DNA of 64,000 bases from Paraburkholderia aromaticivorans (GTDB taxonomy: Bacteria; Pseudomonadota; Gammaproteobacteria; Burkholderiales; Burkholderiaceae), in NCBI RefSeq assembly GCF_012689525.1, contig NZ_CP051517.1, positions 1 through 64,000 on the forward strand, read 5' to 3'. Shown one piece after another: positions 44,541 through 53,288 of this stretch. Each line of letters starts with the position of its first letter. Positions within the stretch are counted from its first letter, which is position 1. The position numbers were made by a program, and so were the translations under genes. Under the pieces are notes generated by a model. That model did not search any database. It worked only from the letters and a program-made list of their open reading frames with translations, and was not told the DNA's origin.

Positions 44541-45458
44541 GTGACAGGCACAGAACCAATTCGCAGCGAAGAAACGCATGGCATAGTCACGCGACCGGCA
44601 TGTAAGCCGTTCTACTCGAGTGGGGACCTTGGGTGGACATCGCTAGCCGCATCTGTCCAAAGTGAGCTTCCCTTTCAGGCGAACTTCGATCCGGTTCGAC
44701 ATCACTTGCTGGTATTTCATATGAGCCGGGGGGGGCGCGTGAACGCGCGCTCGGACGATAAGTTCGTCAGGCGTGACGTCCCGGCGAAAGGAATCTTTTT
44801 TTGGCCCGCGGATCGCGGATTCAGTATTGGACTCGAGTCCATGGTCGAGACAATGCATCTGTACCTGCATCGGGAAATTTTGGGCGAATGCCTCGCTGAT
44901 CTGGATGACGAGGGCGCGAAGGTGGCGCAGTGTGCACCGGAAATGTGTGTTCAGGACGCGTTGCTTTGGGAAATCGCGAATGAAATTTCGAGGTTGATGC
45001 AGTCGAAGGTCGAGGGCGTTGGACTCTACGTCGATACCCTGGCTGTGGCCATGGCAAAACGATTGATAGCTCGGCAGTTCCGAGGGCAGGTTGCCTGCGC
45101 ACACGGATTCAATCCCGTCGTCCTGTCACCCGTCAGATTGCGGAAAATTACCGAGTATGTCGACGCCAACCTATGTGAACAGATCAGCCTGGCTAACCTG
45201 TGCAATCTGGTTGGGATGAGCCAGTCAAACTTCGTACGAAGATTTAACGCAACCCTTGGACAAACGCCTTACCAGTTCGTACTGGGTCGACGGATAGAAT
45301 CGGCAAAGACATTCCTCTCGCGGACAAATAAATCTCTGGCCACGATCGCTCTCGATTGCGGATTTTCACATCAGGAGCACTTAACAAATGTATTCCGCCG
45401 CCGCCTGAACACAACGCCTGCGGCTTTTCGTCGGGCGTCGGGTAGGCGTGGCTTCTAA
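44541..45458 (+). CDS. AraC-family transcriptional regulator
   Basis: A 305-residue activator. The C-terminal double HTH is typical: LRKITEYVDANLCEQISLANLCNLVGMSQSNFVRRFNATLGQTPYQFVLGRRIESAKTFL, then SLATIALDCGFSHQEHLTNVFRRRLNTTPAAFRR. The N-terminal part is probably an effector-binding domain. GTG start with GAAGGAG upstream. It lies between the GST pair and the second maleylacetate reductase (36 bases to the next gene), all on the plus strand, and likely controls one or both. Confidence 0.9.
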   Translation: MTGTEPIRSEETHGIVTRPACKPFYSSGDLGWTSLAASVQSELPFQANFDPVRHHLLVFHMSRGGRVNARSDDKFVRRDVPAKGIFFWPADRGFSIGLESMVETMHLYLHREILGECLADLDDEGAKVAQCAPEMCVQDALLWEIANEISRLMQSKVEGVGLYVDTLAVAMAKRLIARQFRGQVACAHGFNPVVLSPVRLRKITEYVDANLCEQISLANLCNLVGMSQSNFVRRFNATLGQTPYQFVLGRRIESAKTFLSRTNKSLATIALDCGFSHQEHLTNVFRRRLNTTPAAFRRASGRRGF

Positions 45459-45494
45459 GCTGACTCCGTTCCCCTTTTAAGAATCACATGAATC

Positions 45495-46592
45495 ATGTCT
45501 GAATCATTCGTCTATCAGGCGCTCTCCACGCGCGTCATATTCGGGCGCGCAACGAGCGCCAAGCTGCGTGAAGAGGCAGACCGTCTCGGGCTGCGCAGGC
45601 TGCTGGTGCTCTCTACGCCGGAGCAGACGCCGCTCGCCGAGAGCGTCCGCCAGTTGCTTGGCGATCGGGCCATCGGCATGTTCAATAATGCGACCATGCA
45701 CACGCCCGTCGAGGTCACCAGGGGTGCAATGGATCTCGCAGAGCAGCTGAATATCGACGGCGTGGTCGCCGTAGGTGGCGGCTCGACGACAGGGCTCGGC
45801 AAAGCTATCGCGTTGCGCACCGATTTGTCGCAGATTGTTCTGCCGACGACCTATGCGGGATCGGAGGTGACGCCGATTCTGGGTGAGACCAAGGACGGCC
45901 GGAAAACCACGCAGCGCGGCCCGAAGATTCAGCCGGAGGTCGTGATCTACGATGTGGACCTGACGCTGTCGCTTCCACCTGCGATGTCGGCTCTTTCGGC
46001 CTTCAACGCGATCGCGCACGCCGCCGAGGCGCTTTACGCCCCTGACGGGAACCCCATCGTGTCGCTGATGGCCGAGGACGGCGTGCGTGCCATTGTGGAT
46101 GCATTGCCGCGCGTGATGAGAACACCGGGCGATCCAGAGGCACGCGCCGCGCTGCTCTATGGAGCATGGCTGTGCGGATCCTGCCTCGGTATGACGACGA
46201 TGGGCTTGCATCATAAACTCTGCCATACGCTTGGCGGATTGTTCGATCTGCCGCACGCGCAGACGCATGCGATCGTGCTGCCTTACGCGCTGGCGTACAA
46301 CGAGCCGATGATTCCGGACGCAATGAGCCGGCTAGCACGTGCGATGCAGACCGGCGACGCGATAGGCGCACTGCTGCAGCTCGAACGCGAATGCGCGATA
46401 CCGCTTGCGTTGCGCGACATCGGCATGCCTCGCGAGGGCATCGTCGCTGCGGTGGAGCAGGCGATAGCGGTGCCTTACAAGAACCCTCGTCCGGTCGAGG
46501 CCGCGGCACTCACGGATTTGCTCGAGTCCGCCTGGGCGGGCGAGACGCGTTACAAGGCGAATTCGTCGAAAGCAATCTGCCGCAACCACTGA
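45495..46592 (+). CDS. Maleylacetate reductase, copy 2
   Basis: A 365-residue maleylacetate reductase: RVIFGRATSAKL, VAVGGGSTTGLGKAIALRT near residue 95, LPTTYAGSEVTPILGETKDG, FNAIAHAAEALYAP and MGLHHKLCHTLGGLFDLPHAQTH. It is closer to the typical chloroaromatic-pathway reductases than copy 1 by the pattern YAGSEVTPI(L/W)GxT. Its last 43 bases overlap the 3' end of the convergent nagR-type gene, so the final residues (YKANSSKAICRNH) are not typical of the family. With hydroxyquinol dioxygenase (57326) it would complete a hydroxyquinol-to-3-oxoadipate route. Confidence 0.9.
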   Translation: MSESFVYQALSTRVIFGRATSAKLREEADRLGLRRLLVLSTPEQTPLAESVRQLLGDRAIGMFNNATMHTPVEVTRGAMDLAEQLNIDGVVAVGGGSTTGLGKAIALRTDLSQIVLPTTYAGSEVTPILGETKDGRKTTQRGPKIQPEVVIYDVDLTLSLPPAMSALSAFNAIAHAAEALYAPDGNPIVSLMAEDGVRAIVDALPRVMRTPGDPEARAALLYGAWLCGSCLGMTTMGLHHKLCHTLGGLFDLPHAQTHAIVLPYALAYNEPMIPDAMSRLARAMQTGDAIGALLQLERECAIPLALRDIGMPREGIVAAVEQAIAVPYKNPRPVEAAALTDLLESAWAGETRYKANSSKAICRNH

Positions 46593-47452
46593 TTGCTCGG
46601 CTCCCGGTGGTTGCGGGCATGCCACAAGACATTGACCGTAATATCGGGGATCTTGACGGGGCACGGCGCACTTTGAAGGCCGAACGGCGTGAGTGTGCGA
46701 GCGGCATAGGCTTCGGGAACGACGGCGATCAGATCCGTCGTTTGAAGAATATGGCCGACGGCGACAAAGTGAGGAACGCGCAGCCGCACATTTCGTTGTA
46801 CGCCGGCGCGCTGAATGGCGGTATCCACCATGCTGTGCCCGGTTCCCTCGGCGACGATCGATACGTGCTCGGCCGCGAGAAACGACTTCATTGACATTTC
46901 GTTCCTGGCGAGCGGGTGGTGTTTGCGGAAGAGACAGACGTATCGCTGGCGAAAGAGCCGCCTCTGGAAAAAGCCCGTCTTCAGATCGGGTAAAAAGCCG
47001 ATCGCCAGATCGACCTCGCCGCGTTCCATCGCGTCACGCAGCGTGTCCGATTGATTGCGCACTGTGCTGATTGTGACACCCGGCGCCTCCGTCGCGAGGC
47101 GCTTCATCAATGCCGGCAGGAAATAGATTTCGCCGATGTCGGTCATCTCGACTGTGAAGGCACGCGATGCCGACGACGGATTGAATTCGGCGGTGGCGTT
47201 CAGCGAGTCATGAATGGTTCCCAACGCATAGCCAATTGGCTCAGCGAGCGATTCTGCAAACCGTGTGGGAACCATACCCTTCGATGTACGCAGGAAAAGC
47301 TCGTCATCGAGAAGCTTGCGCAGCCGGTTCAATGCGTTGCTGATCGCGGGCTGCGAGATGCCCAAGGTGACGGCGACAGCCGACACGCGGCGCTGCCGCA
47401 ACAGCTCGTTGAAGACGACGAGCAGGTTCAGATCGATATCCTGGAGTTCCAT
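46550..47452 (-). CDS. nagR: NahR/NagR-type LysR regulator of the second salicylate cluster
   Basis: A 300-residue LysR activator, the exact size of NahR, starting MELQDIDLNLLVVFNELLRQRRV at 47452 with GGGG six bases upstream (earlier Mets at 47455 and beyond are possible). HTH: VAVTLGISQPAISNALNRLRKLL; then DELFLRTSKGMVPTRFAESLAEPIGYAL and EMTDIGEIYFLPALMKRLA as in NahR. Divergent from the reductase gene at 47584, with a LysR-type palindrome between. Its 3' end overlaps that of the maleylacetate reductase. Confidence 0.92.
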   Translation of the reverse strand: MELQDIDLNLLVVFNELLRQRRVSAVAVTLGISQPAISNALNRLRKLLDDELFLRTSKGMVPTRFAESLAEPIGYALGTIHDSLNATAEFNPSSASRAFTVEMTDIGEIYFLPALMKRLATEAPGVTISTVRNQSDTLRDAMERGEVDLAIGFLPDLKTGFFQRRLFRQRYVCLFRKHHPLARNEMSMKSFLAAEHVSIVAEGTGHSMVDTAIQRAGVQRNVRLRVPHFVAVGHILQTTDLIAVVPEAYAARTLTPFGLQSAPCPVKIPDITVNVLWHARNHREPSNQWLRQIAFDEFAL

Positions 47453-47479
47453 CATGTACCCCTTCGATGAAGGCATCAT

Positions 47480-47496
47480 TATCACTTGTAGTGATA
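47480..47496. promoter_or_regulatory. LysR-type box between nagR and the second nag operon
   Basis: TATCACTTGTAGTGATA is an inverted repeat (TATCAC / GTGATA, 5-base centre) in the 131-base divergent intergenic region, where a NagR recognition site is expected. Confidence 0.55.
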
Positions 47497-47583
47497 TTCT
47501 ATATCAACGAACTTCTATTTATTTATTTTACATTTGAGCCCAAGATATACGCATAAGACGGTTAGATCGGAGACAGTGTCCCC

Positions 47584-48570
47584 ATGGAAGTTTCAATTCA
47601 ACCCTTGAGCCGAACGCTCGACGTTCGCCCGGGCGAAAATCTGCTCGAAGTTCTGCGTACCAACCAGATCCCGATCTCATACAGCTGCATGTCCGGCCGA
47701 TGCGGGACATGCCGATGCCGCGTGAGGTCCGGCAATGTCATGACGTCTGGCGGTGCGGAGTCGAACGCTCCTGCGGTCGATGGACAAACGATCCTCGCGT
47801 GTCAGACGACGCTGGTCGACAACTGCGTCATCGAGATTCCCGAGATCGACGAAATCGTCGCGCATCCGGCGAAGATCCTGAAGACCACCGTGATCGGGAT
47901 CGAGGATCTAACTCACGACATCAAGCGTATCCGGCTGTCGCTGCCGAAATCGTTCGAGTTTTCGCCCGGCCAGTACGCCACACTGCAGTTCACGCCGCAA
48001 CACGTCCGTCCATATTCGATGGCAGTGACGGCGAACGCCGAAGAAGTCGAGTTCCATATTCGACTGGTGCGAGATGGGCGCGTCACGTCGTATGTCGAGA
48101 AGGAGCTTGCCGTCGGTCAGTCGGTGCGCCTCAGCGGTCCGCTTGGAACCGCCTATCTGCGGAAGAAATATGCCGGACCCATCGTGTGCATCGCTGGCGG
48201 TACAGGCCTCGCGCCCATTCTGTCGATCCTGCGGGGCATGGTCGAAACCGGCATGCGCAATCCTGTGCACATCTATTTCGGCGTGCGGTCCGAGCAGGAC
48301 ATTTATGGACTGCACTGGCTGGAAGAGCTACGCGAGGCGATTCCGGAATTGACGGTTCATGTGGTGGTGGCGTCTGGTCAGGCGAGTAACGCACATCGTA
48401 CGGGCGTCGTCACGGAGGCCGTCAATCAGGACTGGAAGAACATGAGCGGTTGGCGTGCCTATCTCGCGGGAGCGCCTGTCATGGTCGAGGCCGCGACCAT
48501 TCTGCTTCGGCAGAAGGGCGTCGAGCCGGACCATATCTATGCGGATGCGTTTTACGCGAGTGGCGTTTAG
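47584..48570 (+). CDS. nagAa: Ferredoxin reductase of salicylate 5-hydroxylase (NagAa-like), copy 2
   Basis: A 328-residue reductase parallel to the protein at 18436: [2Fe-2S] cysteines in [16 protein letters not shown] and LACQT, flavin motif RPYSMAV, NAD motif [13 protein letters not shown], ending [15 protein letters not shown]. First gene of the second plus-strand salicylate operon. Here the oxygenase genes follow directly, as in the archetypal nag operon, unlike copy 1, where gentisate genes intervene. Confidence 0.93.
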   Translation: MEVSIQPLSRTLDVRPGENLLEVLRTNQIPISYSCMSGRCGTCRCRVRSGNVMTSGGAESNAPAVDGQTILACQTTLVDNCVIEIPEIDEIVAHPAKILKTTVIGIEDLTHDIKRIRLSLPKSFEFSPGQYATLQFTPQHVRPYSMAVTANAEEVEFHIRLVRDGRVTSYVEKELAVGQSVRLSGPLGTAYLRKKYAGPIVCIAGGTGLAPILSILRGMVETGMRNPVHIYFGVRSEQDIYGLHWLEELREAIPELTVHVVVASGQASNAHRTGVVTEAVNQDWKNMSGWRAYLAGAPVMVEAATILLRQKGVEPDHIYADAFYASGV

Positions 48571-48613
48571 GTAAAGGCGTTCTTTTACACAAGAGGGTAT
48601 CAGGAGAGACATC

Positions 48614-49870
48614 ATGCAAGAGGCACCTGTGCATTTATCCCCACAGGCATGGAACGACGACGGATCAAGCCGCATTCCGTTCTGGGCCTACACCGACGAT
48701 TCCACCTACAGCAAGGAACTCGACCGGTTCTTCTATTCGGGCCACTGGAACTACGTCGGGCTCGAAGCCGAAATCCCGAATGCCGGCGACTTCAAGCGCA
48801 CGGTGGTAGGCGAAAGGTCGGTGATAGTCACGCGAACGCAGGACGGCGAGGTCGCCGTCATCGAGAATGTTTGCGCCCATCGCGGCGTGCGATTCTGTCG
48901 CGAGAAGTCCGGCAATCGCAAGGACTTTACGTGCCCGTACCATCAATGGAACTACGACCTGAAGGGGAATCTCGTCGGCGTGCCGTTCCGTCGCGGTGTG
49001 AAAGCAGACGGCAAGGTGAACGGCGGCATGCCGCTGGACTTCGATCCCAAGGAACACGGGTTGACGAAGCTGAAGGTCGCGACGCGCAACGGCGTGATCT
49101 TCGCCTCGTTCGATCATGACGTGCCGCCGCTCGAGGAATATCTGGGTCCGAGCATGCTCGGCTATTTCGACCGCGTCTTCAACGGGCGGAAGCTGAAGAT
49201 CTACGGTTACAACCGCCAGCGCATTCCCGGTAACTGGAAGCTGATGCAGGAGAACATCAAGGATCCGTACCATCCGGGCCTGCTTCACACCTGGTTCGTC
49301 ACGTTTGGTCTTTGGCGCGCCGACAACAAGTCCGAGTTGAAGATGGATGAGCAGTTCCGTCACGCGGCGATGATCTCGACCCGGGGAGCGGGTGGAAAGG
49401 GGGAGGTCACAGCGGGCGTGTCGAGCTTCAAGGAGCAGATGGTGCTCAACGACGACCGCGTTCTCGACGTCGTAAGCGAACCGTGGTGGAACGGCCCGAC
49501 GGCGGTGCTGATGACGCTGTTTCCGAGCGTGATCATCCAGCAGCAGGTCAATTCGCTTTCTACGCGCCACATCCAGCCCAACGGACACGGCTCGTTCGAT
49601 TTCGTGTGGACCCATTTCGGCTTTGAAGACGATACCGAGGAGATGACCCGGCGGCGTCTGCGTCAGGCGAACCTGTTCGGACCAGCCGGTTTCGTTTCGG
49701 CCGACGACGGCGAGGTGATCGAATTTTCGCAAGAGGGCTTCGGGCAAAAGCCCTTCCACCGAACGATCGCGGAACTCGGGGGCCGGGAGGTGGCGGATTC
49801 CGACCATATGGTCACGGAAACGTTGATTCGCGGCATGTACAACTACTGGCGTCGTGTGATGGAGGTCTGA
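48614..49870 (+). CDS. nagG: Salicylate 5-hydroxylase, large oxygenase subunit, copy 2
   Basis: A 418-residue Rieske oxygenase alpha subunit. CAHRGVRFCRE and CPYHQWNY form the Rieske site, and [16 protein letters not shown] the iron site. The sequence follows copy 1 nearly throughout, with local differences such as an extra residue in copy 1 between the two Rieske motifs (KDGFTCPYH against KDFTCPYH) and a divergent stretch after ISTRG. CAGGAGAG precedes the ATG. The small subunit follows after one base. Confidence 0.93.
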   Translation: MQEAPVHLSPQAWNDDGSSRIPFWAYTDDSTYSKELDRFFYSGHWNYVGLEAEIPNAGDFKRTVVGERSVIVTRTQDGEVAVIENVCAHRGVRFCREKSGNRKDFTCPYHQWNYDLKGNLVGVPFRRGVKADGKVNGGMPLDFDPKEHGLTKLKVATRNGVIFASFDHDVPPLEEYLGPSMLGYFDRVFNGRKLKIYGYNRQRIPGNWKLMQENIKDPYHPGLLHTWFVTFGLWRADNKSELKMDEQFRHAAMISTRGAGGKGEVTAGVSSFKEQMVLNDDRVLDVVSEPWWNGPTAVLMTLFPSVIIQQQVNSLSTRHIQPNGHGSFDFVWTHFGFEDDTEEMTRRRLRQANLFGPAGFVSADDGEVIEFSQEGFGQKPFHRTIAELGGREVADSDHMVTETLIRGMYNYWRRVMEV

Positions 49871-49871
49871 G

Positions 49872-50345
49872 ATGCTCGATTTTGAAAACTGGCAGAAATT
49901 GGTCGCGCTCTACACGGATTACGCGTTGGCGGTGGACCGCAATGACTGGTCGCTCTGGCCAGAGTTTTTCATGGACGACTGCGTGTACAAGATCCAGCCT
50001 CGCGAGAACTACGACCGTGGCTTTCCGCTGGCCACGCTCGCGTTCGAGAGCAAGGGCATGCTCAAAGACCGTGTCTACGGCATGACGGAAACGATCTTCC
50101 ATGACCCGTACTACCAGCGTCATGTCGTTGGGGTCCCACAGGTGATTTCGGTCACGGACGAGCGTATTCACTCGCAGGCGAACTACGCGGTCTTTCGGAC
50201 CAAGCCCGACGGAGTGACGAGTGTATTCAACGTCGGTCGCTATGTCGATTGCATTCGCCGCACGCCCGGCGGCCTGAAATTCGAAAGCAGGATCTGTGTC
50301 TTCGACAGCGAAATGATCCCGAACTCGATCATCTACCCGATTTGA
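49872..50345 (+). CDS. nagH: Salicylate 5-hydroxylase, small oxygenase subunit, copy 2
   Basis: A 157-residue beta subunit with [53 protein letters not shown] and ending [12 protein letters not shown]. Placed one base after the large subunit and eight bases before the ferredoxin. It belongs with nagG copy 2; mixed assemblies with copy 1 subunits are conceivable given their similarity. Confidence 0.93.
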   Translation: MLDFENWQKLVALYTDYALAVDRNDWSLWPEFFMDDCVYKIQPRENYDRGFPLATLAFESKGMLKDRVYGMTETIFHDPYYQRHVVGVPQVISVTDERIHSQANYAVFRTKPDGVTSVFNVGRYVDCIRRTPGGLKFESRICVFDSEMIPNSIIYPI

Positions 50346-50353
50346 GGCTGAAG

Positions 50354-50665
50354 ATGGAAAAACAGTGGACGAAAATCATTGAGTTGGTTGCGGTGCCGGT
50401 GGATGACGTGACGGCCGTCAATGCGGGAGGACGGGAAGTCGCCGTCTGCAGCGTCGATGGGATGGTGTACGCAACGGACAATATCTGCACGCACGGTCAT
50501 GCGCGCCTGTGCGACGGATTCCTCGACGGCCATGAGGTCGAGTGTCCGTTGCATCAGGGAAAGTTTGATGTCCGTACGGGCAAGGCGATGTGCGAGCCCC
50601 TCACGGAGGATCTTCGGTGTTATCCCGTGAAGATCGAAGACGGGCACGTCTACATCGAAATCTAG
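50354..50665 (+). CDS. nagAb: Rieske-type ferredoxin of salicylate 5-hydroxylase, copy 2
   Basis: A 103-residue Rieske ferredoxin with [11 protein letters not shown] and [10 protein letters not shown] ligands and the ending RCYPVKIEDGHVYIEI. Parallel to the protein at 22953 but with a shorter N-terminus. ATG 50354 follows GAGGCTGAAG. About 100 bases separate it from the gentisate dioxygenase, possibly with a separate translation or promoter signal. Confidence 0.93.
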   Translation: MEKQWTKIIELVAVPVDDVTAVNAGGREVAVCSVDGMVYATDNICTHGHARLCDGFLDGHEVECPLHQGKFDVRTGKAMCEPLTEDLRCYPVKIEDGHVYIEI

Positions 50666-50768
50666 CCCGGACCGGTGAATGTTGTAGACGGTTCTAATCC
50701 ATTCGACGTGTGATTCTGGCGCTCCGTACTGCGGCGTGAGAGACACATGTGTAATAAGGAATCCAAAC

Positions 50769-51815
50769 GTGACTGCGAATACGATCAGCGAACGACGCAC
50801 CGCCTACTACCAGCAGCTTTCGGGGCGAGGGCTTGCCCCGCTTTGGGAGTCGCTTCACAACCTCGTACCGAAGGAGCCCCGGCCGCAGGCGAAGGCCGCG
50901 CTCTGGAAATATGCCGGAATTCGGGATCTGGTCATGCAGGCTGGCGCGGTTATTTCAGCCGAAGAGGCAGTTCGCCGCGTCCTTGTCATGGAGAATCCTG
51001 GCTTGCCGGGCAAGTCGAGCATCACGCCGGCACTCTATGCGGGACTGCAGCTGATCCTTCCTGGCGAAGTCGCACCGAGCCATCGGCACACCCAATCGGC
51101 GCTTCGCTTCATCGTGGAGGGTCGCGGTGCATGGACTGCCGTGAACGGCGAGCGTACAACGATGCATCCAGGGGACTTCATCATCACGCCGTCGTGGACA
51201 TGGCATGACCATGGCAATCCTGCGGTGGACGAGGGCGGCGAGCCGGTCGTCTGGCTTGATGGCCTCGATATCCCGATTGTCGGCGCGCTGGACGCCGGCT
51301 TCGCTGAGAGCTACCCGGAACGCACGCAACCCGTGCTGCGGCCCGAAGGCGACAGCTTTGCGCGATTTGGTCACAACATGGCTCCGGTCCGGCATTTAGC
51401 AAGCAATCCGACTTCGCCTATCTTCAGCTATCCGTACGAACGCAGTCGGGAAGCGCTGGACACGTTGTATCGCAACGGCCAGATCGACGAGTGGGACGGC
51501 GTCAAGCTTCGCTATCTGAATCCGGTTACCGGCGGATGGCCGATGCCGACCATTGCGACGTTCATGCAGCTGCTACCGGCGGGCTTTACCGGCAAGACAT
51601 ACCGGTCGACGGACGCGACCATCTATTGCGTCGTCGAAGGCGAAGGCAGCGTGCGAATCGGCGAAGAAGCATTCGCGTTTGCGCCGCACGACATCTTTGT
51701 CGTTCCGTCGTGGCAGCCGGTCAGCCTGAAGGCGGAGAGCGAATGCGTGCTCTTCAGCTATTCGGACCGTCCGATTCTTTCAGCGTTGAACCTGTTGCGC
51801 GAACAGCGCGGCTAA
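50769..51815 (+). CDS. nagI: Gentisate 1,2-dioxygenase, copy 2
   Basis: A 348-residue bicupin enzyme beginning at GTG 50769 (AAGGA at good distance; an upstream in-frame ATG at 50736 lacks one). [45 protein letters not shown] and SWTWHDHGN match gentisate dioxygenases. Same length as copy 1 at 19442, with differences throughout. It precedes fumarylpyruvate hydrolase and maleylpyruvate isomerase, giving a full gentisate branch. Confidence 0.92.
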   Translation: MTANTISERRTAYYQQLSGRGLAPLWESLHNLVPKEPRPQAKAALWKYAGIRDLVMQAGAVISAEEAVRRVLVMENPGLPGKSSITPALYAGLQLILPGEVAPSHRHTQSALRFIVEGRGAWTAVNGERTTMHPGDFIITPSWTWHDHGNPAVDEGGEPVVWLDGLDIPIVGALDAGFAESYPERTQPVLRPEGDSFARFGHNMAPVRHLASNPTSPIFSYPYERSREALDTLYRNGQIDEWDGVKLRYLNPVTGGWPMPTIATFMQLLPAGFTGKTYRSTDATIYCVVEGEGSVRIGEEAFAFAPHDIFVVPSWQPVSLKAESECVLFSYSDRPILSALNLLREQRG

Positions 51816-51892
51816 CCGCAGCCGCCGTGACGCTGTCTGGTCATGGCGGCACCCAAACAGAAATTTCAGTGATTCTTCAGGAGCATCTTGAT

Positions 51893-52591
51893 ATGAAATT
51901 CGTCTTCCCCCCTGAGGCCACCGTCGCGATTCCGGTGGTGGGTAGTGACGCCCGATTTGCGGTGCGCCGCGTCTATTGCGTTGGCCGAAACTACGCTGCA
52001 CACGCACGGGAGATGGGATTCGATCCCGATCGCGAGCCGCCGTTTTTCTTCTGTAAGCCGACGGACTCCGTCGTGCCGGTCGGTTACGGCGAGGCACTCG
52101 AGCTGGGCTACCCGTCGCAGACCACCAATTATCACTATGAGGCGGAACTGGTGGCCGTGATCGGCAAGGGCGGTTCGGATATTCCGCTCGAGGGTGCGCT
52201 CGAGCACGTATGGGGCTATGCGGTAGGTCTGGACATGACGCGTCGCGACCTGCAGATGAAGATGCGCGAAATGGGGCGCCCGTGGGAAATCGGCAAGGCC
52301 TTCGACCGTTCCGCACCTATCGGTCCTATCCACAAGGCAAGTGATGTCGGCCATTTCGAGAGCGGCGATCTCTGGCTGACGGTGAACGGGGAGACGAAGC
52401 AGCAGAGCAACGTCTCTCACCTGATCTGGTCCGTAGCGGAGACGGTTGCCGATCTCTCGAAGTTCTTCCAGCTCGAGCCTGGCGATCTCATCTATACCGG
52501 CACACCGGAAGGTGTCGGTGCGGTGAAGAAGGGCGACGCCGTCAAGGTGGGCGTCGAAAGGCTCGGCGAGTTGCAGGTCAACATCGTATAA
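51893..52591 (+). CDS. nagK: Fumarylpyruvate hydrolase (FAH family), copy 2
   Basis: A 232-residue FAH-fold hydrolase: RVYCVGRNYAAHAREMGFDPDREPPFFFCKP, YEAELVAVIGKGG, VGLDMTRRDLQMKMREMG and LIYTGTPEGVGAVKKGDAVKV. CAGGAG lies before ATG 51893. The N-terminal extension of copy 1 (about ten residues) is shorter here. Fifteen bases separate it from the isomerase gene. Confidence 0.92.
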   Translation: MKFVFPPEATVAIPVVGSDARFAVRRVYCVGRNYAAHAREMGFDPDREPPFFFCKPTDSVVPVGYGEALELGYPSQTTNYHYEAELVAVIGKGGSDIPLEGALEHVWGYAVGLDMTRRDLQMKMREMGRPWEIGKAFDRSAPIGPIHKASDVGHFESGDLWLTVNGETKQQSNVSHLIWSVAETVADLSKFFQLEPGDLIYTGTPEGVGAVKKGDAVKVGVERLGELQVNIV

Positions 52592-52606
52592 ACCGCGGAA
52601 GCCGCC

Positions 52607-53251
52607 ATGCAACTTTACAGCTTTTTTAATAGCTCGACGTCGTATCGACTACGTATCGCGCTCGCACTCAAAAAGGTGCCGTTTGAGTACGCTGCGGTGA
52701 ATATCCGCACTGCTGAACACCGCGCACCAGACTACGTCGATGACGTCAATCCGTCCGCTTTAGTACCTGCCGTTGTGGACGGCGATTTCAGTCTGGGTCA
52801 GTCGCTCGCGATCATTGACTGGCTGGATACCCGATATCCGACGCCGCGCCTCATTCCACTCGATGGCGAGCAGCGAGCCCGGGTACTCGAGTTGTCGTAT
52901 CTGGTTGCGTGCGACATTCATCCCATCAACAACCTGCGCATCCTCAAATATCTGGATACGACGCTTAAGGTGTTGCCCGAGCAGAAAAGCGCATGGTATC
53001 GGCACTGGGTCAAGGAAGGCATGGAAGGTGTCGAACGGCTGCTCGAGAAATACGGAAGGGGTCCATGGTGCTTCGGCAGCGAACCCACTCTCGCCGACTG
53101 CTGTCTTGTGCCGCAGATTGCAAACGCACTCCGGATGGGATGCGAGCTCGATGCCTATCCGCGCAGCATGGTGGTTTTCCGGCATGCGAGCGAGCATCCG
53201 GCGTTTGACGCGGCACAGCCGAAGTTGCAGCCTGATTTCGTCCCGTCGTGA
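52607..53251 (+). CDS. nagL: Maleylpyruvate / maleylacetoacetate isomerase (zeta-class GST)
   Basis: A 214-residue glutathione-dependent isomerase converting maleylpyruvate to fumarylpyruvate. Zeta-class signature SSTSYRLRIALALKKVPFEYAAVNI (active-site Ser region), NPSALVPAVVDGDFSLGQSLAIIDWLDTRYP, and ACDIHPINNLRILKYL in the C-domain, typical of MaiA/NagL. It is the only such isomerase in the window; the first cluster lacks one. Last gene of the second nag operon, before a bidirectional terminator. Confidence 0.93.
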   Translation: MQLYSFFNSSTSYRLRIALALKKVPFEYAAVNIRTAEHRAPDYVDDVNPSALVPAVVDGDFSLGQSLAIIDWLDTRYPTPRLIPLDGEQRARVLELSYLVACDIHPINNLRILKYLDTTLKVLPEQKSAWYRHWVKEGMEGVERLLEKYGRGPWCFGSEPTLADCCLVPQIANALRMGCELDAYPRSMVVFRHASEHPAFDAAQPKLQPDFVPS

Positions 53252-53258
53252 TGAAGCT

Positions 53259-53288
53259 GGACGCCCGCCTAAAGGCGGGCGTCCTTTT
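53259..53288. terminator. Terminator between maleylpyruvate isomerase and glutathione reductase
   Basis: A perfect 11-bp stem (GGACGCCCGCC 53259-53269, GGCGGGCGTCC 53274-53284) with loop TAAA is followed by TTTT on the plus strand. It ends the second nag operon; the T-run reaches the stop codon of the convergent glutathione reductase gene. Confidence 0.85.
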
